A stretch of 64,000 nucleotides of DNA. Source: Pseudanabaena galeata CCNP1313 (lineage in GTDB: Bacteria > Cyanobacteriota > Cyanobacteriia > Pseudanabaenales > Pseudanabaenaceae). The notes beneath the pieces are model-generated. The model searched no databases, was not told the origin of the DNA, and saw only the letters and a list, made by a program, of their open reading frames with translations. Positions 34,204 through 42,719 of this stretch are shown here, piece after piece; within the stretch, counting starts at the first letter, position 1; the number at the start of each line of letters is the position of its first letter. Where the stretch lies: NCBI RefSeq assembly GCF_029910235.1, contig NZ_CP112874.1:4826501-4890500 (forward strand). The letters are read 5' to 3'. Position numbers and translations under genes: made by a program.

Positions 34204-35385
34204 ATGCCTTATCAAAAGTTAAATATCTCCACACCCAAGCCTGTGTTGTCTTGGGCTGCTCATGATCTAGGTTATGAAGAAACCAAAATGGCAAAAAATG
34301 TTGCATCCTTGCCCTTCGTGTTTAAGCATGTAGCGCTTATGCCTGACGTACATCTCGGTAAGGGCGCTCTCGTTGGTTCCGTGATTGCCACTAAAGAAGC
34401 GATCGTACCTGCGGCGGTAGGCGTAGACATTGGCTGCGGCATGGCAGCAATTAAAACTCCATTTCGTTATGAACAGCTAGAAGGTAAGCTTAAGCAAATT
34501 CGTCTAGAAATTGAAGCCGCAATTCCCGTAGGCTTTAATGACAATAAAGAAGTTGAAAAGCCAGTGCTAAATTGGCAAGGATGGCGAGAATTCCGCGAAT
34601 TACATTCAGGAGTTCAACATCTGGAAGGTAAAGCGATGAAGCAAATGGGTTCTTTAGGTGGAGGTAATCACTTCATAGAGGTTTGCATAGATACAGATAA
34701 TCAGGTGTGGCTGATGCTGCATTCTGGTTCTCGAAATATTGGCAATATGCTGGCTCAAAGACATATCGATACAGCCAAAAATCTCGCACGGTTAGCAGAA
34801 AATTCTTTGCCTGATAAGGATCTTGCCTATTTTATTGCGGGTACTGCTGAATTCGCAGCTTATTGGCGAGATTTACAATGGGCGCAGGAATATGCGCGTT
34901 TCAATCGCGATGTCATGATGGCGAGATTTAAGAAGATCATCGAGAAGTTTGCTAGCGGTGGTAAGCCTGTGAAGCCTTTACTAACTGTAAACTGTCATCA
35001 TAACTATGCAGAAAAAGAAACTCATTCCGGAGAAGATGTCTATGTCACCCGCAAAGGTGCAGTAAGGGCAAGAACTGAGGACTATGGTATTATCCCTGGC
35101 TCAATGGGAGCGAAATCTTTTATTGTCAAAGGAAAAAGTAATGCCGAAAGTTATTGCTCCTGTTCTCACGGGGCGGGGCGATTGCTATCGCGGAGTAAAG
35201 CGAAGGATCAATTCACTTTAGATGACCTAATTCAGCAAACTCAAGGCATTGAGTGTCGCAAGGATACAGGCATCATTGATGAAATTCCTGCGGCTTATAA
35301 ACCAATTGAGCAAGTGATGAATCAGCAATCTGATTTAGTGGAAGTTATCGCAACTTTGAAACAAATTATCTGTGTCAAAGGTTGA
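34204..35385 (+). CDS. rtcB: RtcB-family RNA-splicing ligase
   Basis: A 393-residue GTP- and Mn-dependent RNA ligase that joins 2',3'-cyclic phosphate and 5'-OH ends in tRNA repair. Signature motifs: LMPDVHLGKGALVGSVI, VGVDIGCGMAA (metal-binding Cys), GSLGGGNHFIEV, MLHSGSRNIG, VNCHHNYAE and SHGAGRLLSRS with the histidine that accepts GMP. The start is ATG 34204 (MPYQKLNIS); the frame stays open to 34075 only because it reads through the desA terminator and the palindrome. No archease gene is adjacent. The palindrome suggests dedicated control. Confidence 0.92.
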   Translation: MPYQKLNISTPKPVLSWAAHDLGYEETKMAKNVASLPFVFKHVALMPDVHLGKGALVGSVIATKEAIVPAAVGVDIGCGMAAIKTPFRYEQLEGKLKQIRLEIEAAIPVGFNDNKEVEKPVLNWQGWREFRELHSGVQHLEGKAMKQMGSLGGGNHFIEVCIDTDNQVWLMLHSGSRNIGNMLAQRHIDTAKNLARLAENSLPDKDLAYFIAGTAEFAAYWRDLQWAQEYARFNRDVMMARFKKIIEKFASGGKPVKPLLTVNCHHNYAEKETHSGEDVYVTRKGAVRARTEDYGIIPGSMGAKSFIVKGKSNAESYCSCSHGAGRLLSRSKAKDQFTLDDLIQQTQGIECRKDTGIIDEIPAAYKPIEQVMNQQSDLVEVIATLKQIICVKG

Positions 35386-35388
35386 ATT

Positions 35389-35428
35389 AACGTGAGTTCG
35401 ACGCAAATGGCTATATCGAACTCACGTT
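35389..35428. repeat. Element A, short deletion derivative (copy 4)
   Basis: Perfect 13-bp ends AACGTGAGTTCGA and TCGAACTCACGTT enclose only CGCAAATGGCTATA, a remnant of the first hairpin of element A. It begins four bases after the rtcB stop codon. Confidence 0.75.
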
Positions 35429-35439
35429 GTCTAGGACAT

Positions 35440-35494
35440 AAAATCCAAAATAAAAGCGGCGGCGCAAAGCGACACCACTTTTATTTTGGATTTT
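35440..35494. repeat. 55-nt hairpin of the AAAACCC family (copy G6, imperfect)
   Basis: AAAATCCAAAATAAAAGCGG stem, flanked by CTAGGACAT and GATTTGCCC. The apex has mismatches (GGCGCAAAGCGACACC), so this copy appears to be decaying. Confidence 0.7.
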
Positions 35495-35530
35495 GATTTG
35501 CCCTATAGCAATTTGCGCTCAAACAAAAAA

Positions 35531-35557
35531 AGAAGGTTCGCCATGCGAACCCTCTTT
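35531..35557 (-). terminator. Terminator of ndhD
   Basis: AGAAGGTTCGCCATGCGAAC with complementary arm, followed on the minus strand by TTTTTTTGTTT. It overlaps the 3' end of ndhD. Confidence 0.65.
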
Positions 35558-35560
35558 AGG

Positions 35561-37159
35561 CTATTTGCTTAAACTTGGTGAAGGTTGAGTTTGTAGACTC
35601 GCCAAACGCTTGTTATCGCGTTTATTAGCTAGAGCGGGAACCGCCTCACGCAGAGTAGTCGCTAGTTGTGTCGTGGTCGAATCATAGATTTGTGTCACGA
35701 TTTTAGGATAGAAACCGATACCAATAATTGGAATCAACAGACAAGCAATAATAAAGACCTCACGAGGTTCAGCATCAACGAGATCTTGATGAGAAGTGAG
35801 CGCTTTATTTTCTTGACCATAGAAAATTTCGCGCAACATCGAGAGCAGATATACAGGCGTTAAGATCACACCCACTGCCATCAACAAGAGGGCAATAACT
35901 TTAAATGTGCCGCTATAAGCATCACTCGTAGCAAAACCAACAAAAATCATTACCTCAGCCACAAAACCACTCATCCCCGGTAAAGCCAGAGATGCAAGGG
36001 AGCAGGTCGTGAACATCGCAAAGATTTTGGGCATCTGCTGACCGACTCCACCCATCTCATCAAGGATCAATGTGTGGGTGCGATCGTAGGTTGCCCCCAC
36101 TAGGAAAAATAAGCTCGCGCCAATTAGTCCATGGGAGATCATTTGCAACATTGCGCCACTTGTACCGAGATCGGTGAATGAAGCTAAACCGATTAGCACA
36201 AAGCCCATATGCGAGATCGATGAATAGGCTATCTTGCGTTTGAGACTGCGCTGAGCAAAAGACGTAAGCGCCGCGTAAATAATATTAACGATTCCCAAAA
36301 TTACTAAGATCGGTGCAAAGTAAGCATGGGCTTCAGGTAACATACCTGCATTCATCCGCATTAGGGCGTAGCCACCCATTTTTAGCAAAATACCTGCAAG
36401 GAGCATGTGAACTGGTGCGGTTGCTTCACCATGAGCATCGGGTAACCATGTATGCAAAGGGAAAATTGGCAACTTGACTCCATAGGAAATCAAGAATGCG
36501 CCATAGGCTAGCAGTTGGAAGGTGAGGGGATAGTTCTTATTAGCAAGGGCGGCCATGTCAAAGGTGACAGTATCACCATAAAAAGCCATCGCCAATCCAG
36601 CTACAAGGATGAACAGGGAGCCGATCGCTGTGTAAAGAATAAATTTGGTGGCAGCATATAGTCGCTTATAGCCCCCCCAGATTGACAGCAACAGGTATAC
36701 AGGAATTAGCTCTAGTTCCCATGTTAGGAAAAACAGCAACATGTCCTGCACAGCAAATACGGCAATCTGTGCGCCATACATTGATAGTAGTAAAAAATAA
36801 AATAAGCGAGGCTTCAGAGTGACAGGCCAAGCTGCCAAGGTTGCTAATGTGGTGATAAATCCAGTCAGCAAGACCAAAGGCATCGAGAGTCCATCAACGC
36901 CCACTGACCAATTTAGCCCCAGTTGCGGAACCCACGAATAACTCTCAACGAGTTGGAGGTTGGGGTTGCTGTAGTCATATTTTGTGCAGAAGGCATAGGC
37001 GATCGCCGCAAAGTCAATCAGTCCCACCACTAGTGCAAACCAGCGAATGTTTTTGCCATCACCTTTGTCTGGGACAAAGGCAACCACGAGGGACATAACT
37101 ATGGGAAAGGCAATGATAAACGTGAGCCAAGGGAAGTTTTCGAGACTTAACATATTCAA
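35561..37159 (-). CDS. ndhD: NAD(P)H-quinone oxidoreductase chain 4 (NDH-1 subunit NdhD)
   Basis: A 532-residue, 14-helix proton-pumping subunit of the thylakoid NDH-1 complex. Typical motifs: [37 protein letters not shown] (with the functional Glu), [51 protein letters not shown] and [14 protein letters not shown]. It probably belongs to the respiratory/cyclic NdhD1-D2 type rather than the CO2-uptake NdhD3-D4 type, judging from general likeness only. It is transcribed divergently from psbU over a 319-bp shared region with no other gene. Confidence 0.93.
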   Translation of the reverse strand: MNMLSLENFPWLTFIIAFPIVMSLVVAFVPDKGDGKNIRWFALVVGLIDFAAIAYAFCTKYDYSNPNLQLVESYSWVPQLGLNWSVGVDGLSMPLVLLTGFITTLATLAAWPVTLKPRLFYFLLLSMYGAQIAVFAVQDMLLFFLTWELELIPVYLLLSIWGGYKRLYAATKFILYTAIGSLFILVAGLAMAFYGDTVTFDMAALANKNYPLTFQLLAYGAFLISYGVKLPIFPLHTWLPDAHGEATAPVHMLLAGILLKMGGYALMRMNAGMLPEAHAYFAPILVILGIVNIIYAALTSFAQRSLKRKIAYSSISHMGFVLIGLASFTDLGTSGAMLQMISHGLIGASLFFLVGATYDRTHTLILDEMGGVGQQMPKIFAMFTTCSLASLALPGMSGFVAEVMIFVGFATSDAYSGTFKVIALLLMAVGVILTPVYLLSMLREIFYGQENKALTSHQDLVDAEPREVFIIACLLIPIIGIGFYPKIVTQIYDSTTTQLATTLREAVPALANKRDNKRLASLQTQPSPSLSK

Positions 37160-37478
37160 AAGTAACCGTTGTAATTACCCACCCATTTCTAGACAGTCAT
37201 TTTACCTATGGTCACTTACCGACTCTGTAGTTGTTTATAGTTACTTAAACCTAGGCGATCGCCATAAATTTAAGATTTCAGTCTGGGATCGTTATAGGGT
37301 AGGGGATTAAGGATTTTTTGTTGGTTTGAAATTTATGTAAATGTTTGTAAAGGAGAGTTAACAAATAGAGACAATTGTTTACATATTCTTGATTTGCTAC
37401 ACCTAAGGCTTTGGGTTTCCAATTTTCTGCTAATCTCGAAAGTGAATAAATTAATTTTTTAATAGAGAGATTTTGGGC
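37160..37478. promoter_or_regulatory. Divergent promoter region ndhD/psbU
   Basis: The 319 bp hold no gene and no GC-tipped hairpin. The part next to psbU is very AT-rich (TTTGTAAAGGAGAGTTAACA, TTAATTTTTTAATAGAGAG) and must carry the psbU promoter. I did not recognise a specific operator. Confidence 0.4.
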
Positions 37479-37862
37479 ATGAAAGCACTTATACGCTTTT
37501 CTGTTTTACTAGTGGCGATCGCGTCAATTTGGACAACTGGCTTTTTAGGTTCTTTTGGCAGTAACTCTGCATTTGCCGAAGAATTACCTGCTACCAATTT
37601 TTACACACAAGATCTTAGCAAAATCGACCTGAACAACGCTAACATCAACACTTTTCGTCAAGTACGTGGTATGTATCCCACATTAGGTAGGATCATCATT
37701 GAAAATTCACCTTATAAATCCTTAGATGAGGTGCTAGCAATTAATGGTTTAAATGAATCACAAAAAGAACTGATCAAAGCAAATGCTGATAAGTTCACCC
37801 TCAAAAAGCCTGATGAGTCTATGGGGCGTGAGCGAATTAACAATGCTAACTACAGATTGTAG
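37479..37862 (+). CDS. psbU: Photosystem II 12-kDa extrinsic protein PsbU
   Basis: A 127-residue lumenal protein that stabilises the manganese cluster region of photosystem II with PsbO and PsbV. The signal peptide (residues 1-33, ending SAFA) targets it to the thylakoid lumen; the mature protein starts EELPATNFYTQDLSKIDLNN and has paired helix-hairpin-helix motifs (RGMYPTLGRIIIENSPYKSL, VLAINGLNESQKELIKAN). The start is ATG 37479 after AGAGAG; the in-frame TTG at 37473 is less likely. A strong terminator follows (37897-37927). Confidence 0.94.
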   Translation: MKALIRFSVLLVAIASIWTTGFLGSFGSNSAFAEELPATNFYTQDLSKIDLNNANINTFRQVRGMYPTLGRIIIENSPYKSLDEVLAINGLNESQKELIKANADKFTLKKPDESMGRERINNANYRL

Positions 37863-37896
37863 ATTGTAATTAAAAGATGCGCTTTGCGCCATGAAT

Positions 37897-37927
37897 AAAA
37901 AAAGCAGCACGTAGTGCTGCTTTTTTT
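37897..37927 (+). terminator. Terminator of psbU
   Basis: AAAAAAAGCAGCACGTAGTG plus the complementary arm CTGCTTTTTTT. A textbook rho-independent terminator 35 bp after the stop codon. Confidence 0.85.
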
Positions 37928-38034
37928 ATGTTGAAAATCATCCCGATCGCGATCGCACGGTATGTTGCTAAAATGTTACACATCGCAATAAAAAGACAAA
38001 TTCAACCCAATTTTAGGAAAATAGGTATAAATAC

Positions 38035-38385
38035 ATGGCTCTTTTCGGATTATTTGGCAAAAAGGATGAGAAGAAGGATGCAAACAACACAGAATCATCT
38101 TATTTTCTGGATGAAGACTCCGCCAAAACCTTTGGCAACATCGATTACATGCGTACACCCAAGGCTGTCAAAAAAACATTCCCTACGGTTAACGGTGTCA
38201 AAGGCGCTGAAATTACTGAGATTGTATCAGCAACCGAGAAAATTGAAGGCAATGAAATTGATGTTCCTATCAGCAATGTTTCTGAACCAAAACCACAATC
38301 CACATTTGAGCCAAAGATTAACACTCGTGTAGATTCGAGTATGGATATCTTTCTCAACATGGCAAAAGATATTAAAAAGAAATAA
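38035..38385 (+). CDS. Conserved hypothetical cyanobacterial protein
   Basis: A 116-residue hydrophilic protein. The N-terminus MALFGLFGKKDEKKD is amphipathic and could touch membranes. Next come YFLDEDSAKTFGNIDYMRTP and KAVKKTFPTVNG, a tract I believe is conserved among cyanobacteria. The middle (60-95) is low complexity and rich in E, P and S, and the end MDIFLNMAKDIKKK is helical. Function unknown. It lies between psbU and ftsY and has its own terminator, so it is probably a single-gene unit. Confidence 0.65.
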   Translation: MALFGLFGKKDEKKDANNTESSYFLDEDSAKTFGNIDYMRTPKAVKKTFPTVNGVKGAEITEIVSATEKIEGNEIDVPISNVSEPKPQSTFEPKINTRVDSSMDIFLNMAKDIKKK

Positions 38386-38436
38386 ATCCATAAAAAAAGA
38401 AGCGACGCTTTGCGTCGCTTCTTTTTTTATGGATTT
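38384..38436 (+). terminator. Terminator after the conserved hypothetical gene
   Basis: AAATCCATAAAAAAAGAAGC hairpin around GACGCTTTGCGTC with complementary arm and T-run, overlapping the stop codon. Confidence 0.8.
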
Positions 38437-38584
38437 CGGAAAACCGTCTAGATCTGATTTAGTACTAATAACCTATACACCGTAAACTATCTTAGTAAGT
38501 TGACCAAATATTCAATTTGTAGAGAGCGCTTCGCATCTTCTACAAGTTGAATACAGATTCAAGCATGGCGCAAAGGGTATTAGC

Positions 38585-40327
38585 ATGGTGTTTAACTGGT
38601 TTCGGCGAAAGTTTGACGATGACAAAAGTGTAAATGATCAATCCGTAGAGTCACCCCAAGCTGAAGAAAAGACACCTGAATCTACACCTGTTGAAGATCC
38701 TAGCCCGATCTCAACGCCAGCATCACAGGATTTATTAAATTGGGCAAAGGCTGCCTATGCCAATGTGCAGCAACAAGCTGAAGTTGCGGAAGATCAAGCG
38801 ACTGAGGCAGAGGTCCCAGAGCCAGAAATTACTGAGCAAGAAGCCAAGGTTGCTGAGCCTGAACTGGTTGAAGCGACTCCAGAAATTATTCAGCAAGAAG
38901 CCAAGGCTACTGAGCCAGAAATTGCTGAGCCTGAGATTGCAGAACCAGAAGCTGCTCTAGAAATTAGAGAGCCTGAAGTCATTACTGAATTGCAAGTTGA
39001 TGAACCTGCAATGTTTGAAGCTGAGCTAGAAATTAGTGAGTCAGTTGCTGAGTCTTCTTTAGAAGTATCTCCAGAAACAACCACTGAAGTTCCTGCATCA
39101 GTTGAACCTGCGATTGAACCAGCGATCGCTGAAGTTATTTCCTCAGAAGTAGTTTCTCCAGAAGTAACTACTCCTGAACCTGAAGCAGTGCCTTTTTGGA
39201 TGCAGTCCGAAAGCGATCGCCAAGCGAGGATTGCCGCTCTCGAAGCCACAGCGATTATTGAGCCAGAGCCAGAAGTTAAACCTGTAGCTACTTCCAGACG
39301 CAAAGCCACGATCAAGTTTGATGATGATTTTATCTGGTCAGCCGAAGTCCTCGCCTCCCAAGGTCGTCGCCCCGAAGAAATTTCTGTCGAAGAAATCACA
39401 TGGCTGAATCGGTTACGTCAAGGTTTAGACAAAACTCGATTATCGCTAGTCAATCAACTTAAGGCGATCGTCGGACAAGGTCCCCTCAGTGCTGATTCCG
39501 TTGATGATATTGAGGCTTTGCTCTTGCAGGCTGATGTTGGCGTTAAGGCAACCGATCAAATTATTGCCAAGCTGCAAGATAAACTCCGCAAAGAAGTACT
39601 GCCCCCAGAAGAAGCGATCGCCTATCTCAAACAAATTTTGCGCGAAATGCTTGATGTATCAGCGCAGAAAGGTGGTGAACCGATCCCCATGTTGATTCCA
39701 GAGAAGAATCAACTAAATATTTGGTTGATCACTGGCGTAAATGGGGCTGGTAAAACGACGACGATCGGTAAACTATCGCATCTCAGTGTCAAATCTGGCT
39801 ATAAAACCCTCATCGCCGCCGCCGATACTTTCCGCGCTGCTGCGGTTGAGCAGGTCAAGAGTTGGGGACAAAGATCGAATGTAGATGTAATTTGCAACCC
39901 AGCCCAAAATGCCGATCCCGCCGCCGTGGTTTTTGATGCGATTAGCGCGGCTCAAGCCAGAGGCACTGAGTTATTGCTTGTAGACACTGCTGGCAGATTG
40001 CAAAACAAGAAGAATCTGATGGAAGAACTCAGCAAAATCCGCCGCATCGTCGATAAAAAATCAGCCGATGCCAAGATCGAATCTTTGCTAGTGCTAGATT
40101 CCACCCTTGGACAAAATGGACTTAAACAAGCCGAAGTTTTTGCCCAATCCGCAGGGATTACGGGCGTGATCCTCACGAAGCTTGATGGCACGGCAAAAGG
40201 TGGGGTGGCGATCGCTGTCGTGCAACAACTTGGTTTACCCATCAGATTTATTGGCGCAGGTGAAGGGATTGAAGACTTGCGTCCCTTTTCAAGCTATGAA
40301 TTTGTCGAAGCATTATTAAGTAACTAG
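38585..40327 (+). CDS. ftsY: Signal recognition particle receptor FtsY
   Basis: A 580-residue SRP receptor GTPase that directs ribosomes with nascent membrane proteins to the translocon. The C-terminal NG domain (about 275-580) has GVNGAGKTTTIGKLSHLS, ADTFRAAAVEQVKSWG, LLVDTAGRLQNKKNLM and TKLDGTAKGG. The N-terminal 240 residues are acidic and repetitive, with many EPE, AEPE and QEAK units (about 40-215), much longer than needed; a short basic N-terminus (FNWFRRKF) may bind membrane. Repetitive length is probably variable between strains. Confidence 0.94.
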   Translation: MVFNWFRRKFDDDKSVNDQSVESPQAEEKTPESTPVEDPSPISTPASQDLLNWAKAAYANVQQQAEVAEDQATEAEVPEPEITEQEAKVAEPELVEATPEIIQQEAKATEPEIAEPEIAEPEAALEIREPEVITELQVDEPAMFEAELEISESVAESSLEVSPETTTEVPASVEPAIEPAIAEVISSEVVSPEVTTPEPEAVPFWMQSESDRQARIAALEATAIIEPEPEVKPVATSRRKATIKFDDDFIWSAEVLASQGRRPEEISVEEITWLNRLRQGLDKTRLSLVNQLKAIVGQGPLSADSVDDIEALLLQADVGVKATDQIIAKLQDKLRKEVLPPEEAIAYLKQILREMLDVSAQKGGEPIPMLIPEKNQLNIWLITGVNGAGKTTTIGKLSHLSVKSGYKTLIAAADTFRAAAVEQVKSWGQRSNVDVICNPAQNADPAAVVFDAISAAQARGTELLLVDTAGRLQNKKNLMEELSKIRRIVDKKSADAKIESLLVLDSTLGQNGLKQAEVFAQSAGITGVILTKLDGTAKGGVAIAVVQQLGLPIRFIGAGEGIEDLRPFSSYEFVEALLSN

Positions 40328-40354
40328 TTTTTGCGGTGCTTCGCGCCGCAAAAA
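40328..40354 (+). terminator. Hairpin after ftsY
   Basis: TTTTTGCGGTGCTTCGCGCC etc. directly after the stop codon; one mismatch near the tip. Confidence 0.55.
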
Positions 40355-40461
40355 TACTTTTAAAAAATTACTGAAATCGTTTGTTAATTTTTGTCCAACT
40401 AAGGCTAAACTGTTTGACTAAATTAGCTTTCGTACAAACCACCTAGCGTTGCAGCATTGGT

Positions 40462-41850
40462 ATGTCTCTATCATTGCCACCTAGAAATAGATCACTCCCA
40501 TCACAGCCAGATATCGACAATGCCTCTGTGATGGTGATGAAGGATCTCAAAGACCTGCTCAGACGGATGAGTCAGGATCAAAATAAAATCCATGAGCTAC
40601 TTAGCTTTTTGGGTTACGCTCTCCGCAGCTTTAGTAACCTCAATCAGTTTTTAGAATTAATTCCCCTGATTGCCAGTCGTGTGACTGACTCAGATGGTGG
40701 TGCGCTAATTTTATTTAAGGCAAGTGGACAAATGCGCCTAGAGTCTTTGCATTGTCCTGAGCGCAATCAAGGCGGCATGAAAGCGCAACAAGTAAGAACG
40801 GCGATCGAACGAGCGATCCAACAGGTCTTAACAGGCAGTCCAACCGCTCTTGATGAGATGGTCAGTCGCTATCTAGGTGCAGATGTCCATTTGTACGGCA
40901 CATCGGTTTTAGTCAAAAATGCAGTGCGCGGTCGCCTTTATATTTTCAGCCGTAAACCTGATTATATTTGGACAGATAACAAGCGGACTTTGATGCGCCT
41001 TGTTGCCGATCAAACCTCAGTTGGTTTAGAAAATCATGAACTCACTACCGAATTAATCAAAAAAGAGCGTCAAGATCGGGAGATGGAGATCGGCGCAGAA
41101 ATCCAGCGCCAACTCTTACCACGCACCTGTCCCAAGATTCAAGGTATTGAGATCTCAGCGAAATGCTCTACGGCTAGCCGAGTAGGTGGCGACTATTATG
41201 ACTTTATCCCGATGCAAAAGGGCGATCGCTGGAGTTTTGTGGTCGGTGATGTGATGGGCAAGGGCGTTCCCGCAGGATTAATCATGACCATGACAAGAGG
41301 GATGTTGCGAGCAGAAGTATTAAATAACCATTCTCCCAGCAAAATTTTGGAACATCTCAATGAGGTGATGTATGAAGATTTAGAGAAATCTCATCGCTTC
41401 GTGACCATGTTTTATTCAGAATATGATCCCGAAACGCAGATTCTTTCCTTTAGTAATGCCGCCCATACTCCTGCCTTACATTGGCGAGCCAAGACAAGAT
41501 CTGTTCATGCCCTCGATACCATGGGGGCTTTGATCGGCTTAGAGGCTGGGTCGAAGTATGAAGAACGCAGCACTCACCTAAATTCAGGTGATGTCGTCAT
41601 CTATTACACTGATGGCTTCACTGAGGCGGCTAGTCCAGAAGGCGATCGCTTTGACGAAGAAAATCTTCGCAAAGCCCTAGACTGGGCTTGTCAAAATTGT
41701 TTTCCCCTTTCTGATGATGTGACTCGTCCACAAATGATTCTTGACTACATCTTCCAAGAAGTGCAAAACTTTATTGGAGAAGGGCATACTCACACTGATG
41801 ATATGACCCTCGTGGTTATGCATATAAAAGATAAAGCCCTAGTAAATTAA
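40462..41850 (+). CDS. RsbU/SpoIIE-type PP2C serine phosphatase with GAF domain
   Basis: A 462-residue phosphatase. The N-terminal half has a helical lead and a GAF-like domain (about 55-195; ELIPLIASRVTDSDGGALIL, TLMRLVADQTSVGLEN). The C-terminal SpoIIE/PP2C domain (about 225-460) shows EMEIGAEIQRQLLPR, ASRVGGDYYDFIP (metal-binding Asp), VGDVMGKGVPAGLIM, FSNAAHTPALHW and YYTDGFTEAASPEGD with TDDMTLVVM. It should dephosphorylate an anti-sigma antagonist in a partner-switching pathway. An RsbW-like kinase is encoded at 61266-61721, but a link is not shown. A small membrane-protein gene follows 16 bp later. Confidence 0.9.
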   Translation: MSLSLPPRNRSLPSQPDIDNASVMVMKDLKDLLRRMSQDQNKIHELLSFLGYALRSFSNLNQFLELIPLIASRVTDSDGGALILFKASGQMRLESLHCPERNQGGMKAQQVRTAIERAIQQVLTGSPTALDEMVSRYLGADVHLYGTSVLVKNAVRGRLYIFSRKPDYIWTDNKRTLMRLVADQTSVGLENHELTTELIKKERQDREMEIGAEIQRQLLPRTCPKIQGIEISAKCSTASRVGGDYYDFIPMQKGDRWSFVVGDVMGKGVPAGLIMTMTRGMLRAEVLNNHSPSKILEHLNEVMYEDLEKSHRFVTMFYSEYDPETQILSFSNAAHTPALHWRAKTRSVHALDTMGALIGLEAGSKYEERSTHLNSGDVVIYYTDGFTEAASPEGDRFDEENLRKALDWACQNCFPLSDDVTRPQMILDYIFQEVQNFIGEGHTHTDDMTLVVMHIKDKALVN

Positions 41851-41866
41851 CCCAAGACTAAAAATT

Positions 41867-42145
41867 ATGTTTGACTTAGCCCAAGCCCAGCATTTGGTAA
41901 CTAGTGTGACTATCACTGACTTATCATTTCATTTGTCAGCACTCAATATTCCTAGCAATTTACATCTCAATATTGCAGATTTGCATTCACATATAAATAT
42001 GGATTTGCTTGCTCAACAGTTTAATCAGGATGTCATGGGAGACTTAGGAAAAGGCTGGAATAACTTTGTAAAATCTGGCCAAATTTGGGCGCTGATGATT
42101 GGTGTCGTCGTCGGCTATCTATTTAGAAGCATTACCAACACTTAG
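41867..42145 (+). CDS. Small hypothetical protein with C-terminal membrane helix
   Basis: A 92-residue protein with a polar N-terminus rich in short hydrophobic repeats (HLSALNIPSNLHLNIADLHS) and a C-terminal membrane helix (IWALMIGVVVGYLFRSITNT). It follows the PP2C gene by 16 bp on the same strand, and a terminator comes after it, so the two probably form an operon. No family recognised. It could anchor something to the membrane. Confidence 0.6.
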   Translation: MFDLAQAQHLVTSVTITDLSFHLSALNIPSNLHLNIADLHSHINMDLLAQQFNQDVMGDLGKGWNNFVKSGQIWALMIGVVVGYLFRSITNT

Positions 42146-42150
42146 AACAC

Positions 42151-42181
42151 AAAAAAAGCTGCACTCAGTGCAGCTTTTTTT
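42151..42181. terminator. Bidirectional terminator
   Basis: AAAAAAAGCTGCACTCAGTG with complementary CAGCTTTTTTT, between the small membrane-protein gene and the convergent initiator tRNA gene. Confidence 0.8.
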
Positions 42182-42186
42182 GTTAA

Positions 42187-42260
<74 letters not shown>

Positions 42261-42312
42261 TTGTTTCGCTTAGCTAATATAGCATGGTTTTATGGGAACG
42301 CAAGCATTTTCT

Positions 42313-42369
42313 CAAAGTTTTTTAAAAATGGCTCTGTACATTGTACAGAGCCATTTCTAAAAAACTTTG
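42313..42369. repeat. 57-nt hairpin between tRNA-Met and 6S RNA genes
   Basis: CAAAGTTTTTTAAAAATGGC stem, TCTGTACATTGTACAGA centre and near-perfect complement. On the minus strand it follows the 3' end of 6S RNA, so it may stop that transcript. Confidence 0.65.
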
Positions 42370-42374
42370 ATTTT

Positions 42375-42564
42375 TCACCCCTCCGTAACGCCGTCTTACC
42401 TCAGTTGTTTGACCCGGTAAAACCAGGTGGAGGCTTGGCTCTCAGCCTAACTTAAGTTCCCAGATGCAAGTCTGGTTTACTGCGGCGGAGATTACGAAGA
42501 CTCCTAGAAAACAATTATCGATCAAGACACATTATCGGTAGTCACGCACGCCACAGAGGAGCTT
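42375..42564 (-). ncRNA. ssrS: 6S RNA
   Basis: Minus-strand RNA of about 185-190 nt. The 5' strand CTCCTCTGTGGCGT (from 42561) pairs with the 3' strand GCGTTACGGAGGGG (to 42378): 14 consecutive pairs including G-U, giving the terminal stem expected of 6S RNA, 184 nt apart. Inside are CCAGACTTGCATCTGG and GGCTGAGAGCC hairpins and an unpaired middle. A perfect TATAAT box (42575-42570) lies just upstream of the inferred 5' end. 6S RNA binds the sigma-70 holoenzyme by imitating an open promoter. Identified from structure, length and promoter; ends are approximate. Confidence 0.75.
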
Positions 42565-42569
42565 GACTA

Positions 42570-42575
42570 ATTATA
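42570..42575 (-). promoter_or_regulatory. -10 box of the 6S RNA promoter
   Basis: Perfect TATAAT on the minus strand, 6-7 bases before the inferred 5' end of 6S RNA. A -35 box is not clear. Confidence 0.55.
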
Positions 42576-42649
42576 GCAATCTAAGCCAACAAAATAGGAA
42601 AAGTGCAAAGCACCCAGTAACTCTCAATATATGGCTGTCGCCATTCTTG

Positions 42650-42719
42650 AATAGTGTGAGGCGGCGCTTCGCGCCGCCTCACACTATTTTGTTTTTTCCA
42701 GCGCCGCAGGCGCTGGAAT
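42650..42719. repeat. Two GC-tipped hairpins after the DUF554 gene
   Basis: 42650-42688: AATAGTGTGAGGCGGCGC stem, similar to part of copy G4. 42697-42719: TTCCAGCGCCGCAGGCGCTG etc., similar to the stem in element B. Both follow the stop of the minus-strand DUF554 gene and may terminate it. Confidence 0.65.

Noticed and set aside
37928-38332. 134-codon plus-strand frame overlapping the conserved hypothetical gene
   Set aside because: It starts in the psbU terminator and has basic, low-quality composition; the other frame (38035-38385) has a protein-like sequence with its own start and terminator.
42261-42455. Plus-strand open frame between tRNA-Met and the DUF554 gene
   Set aside because: It crosses a perfect hairpin and the 6S RNA gene; the RNA explains this region better.
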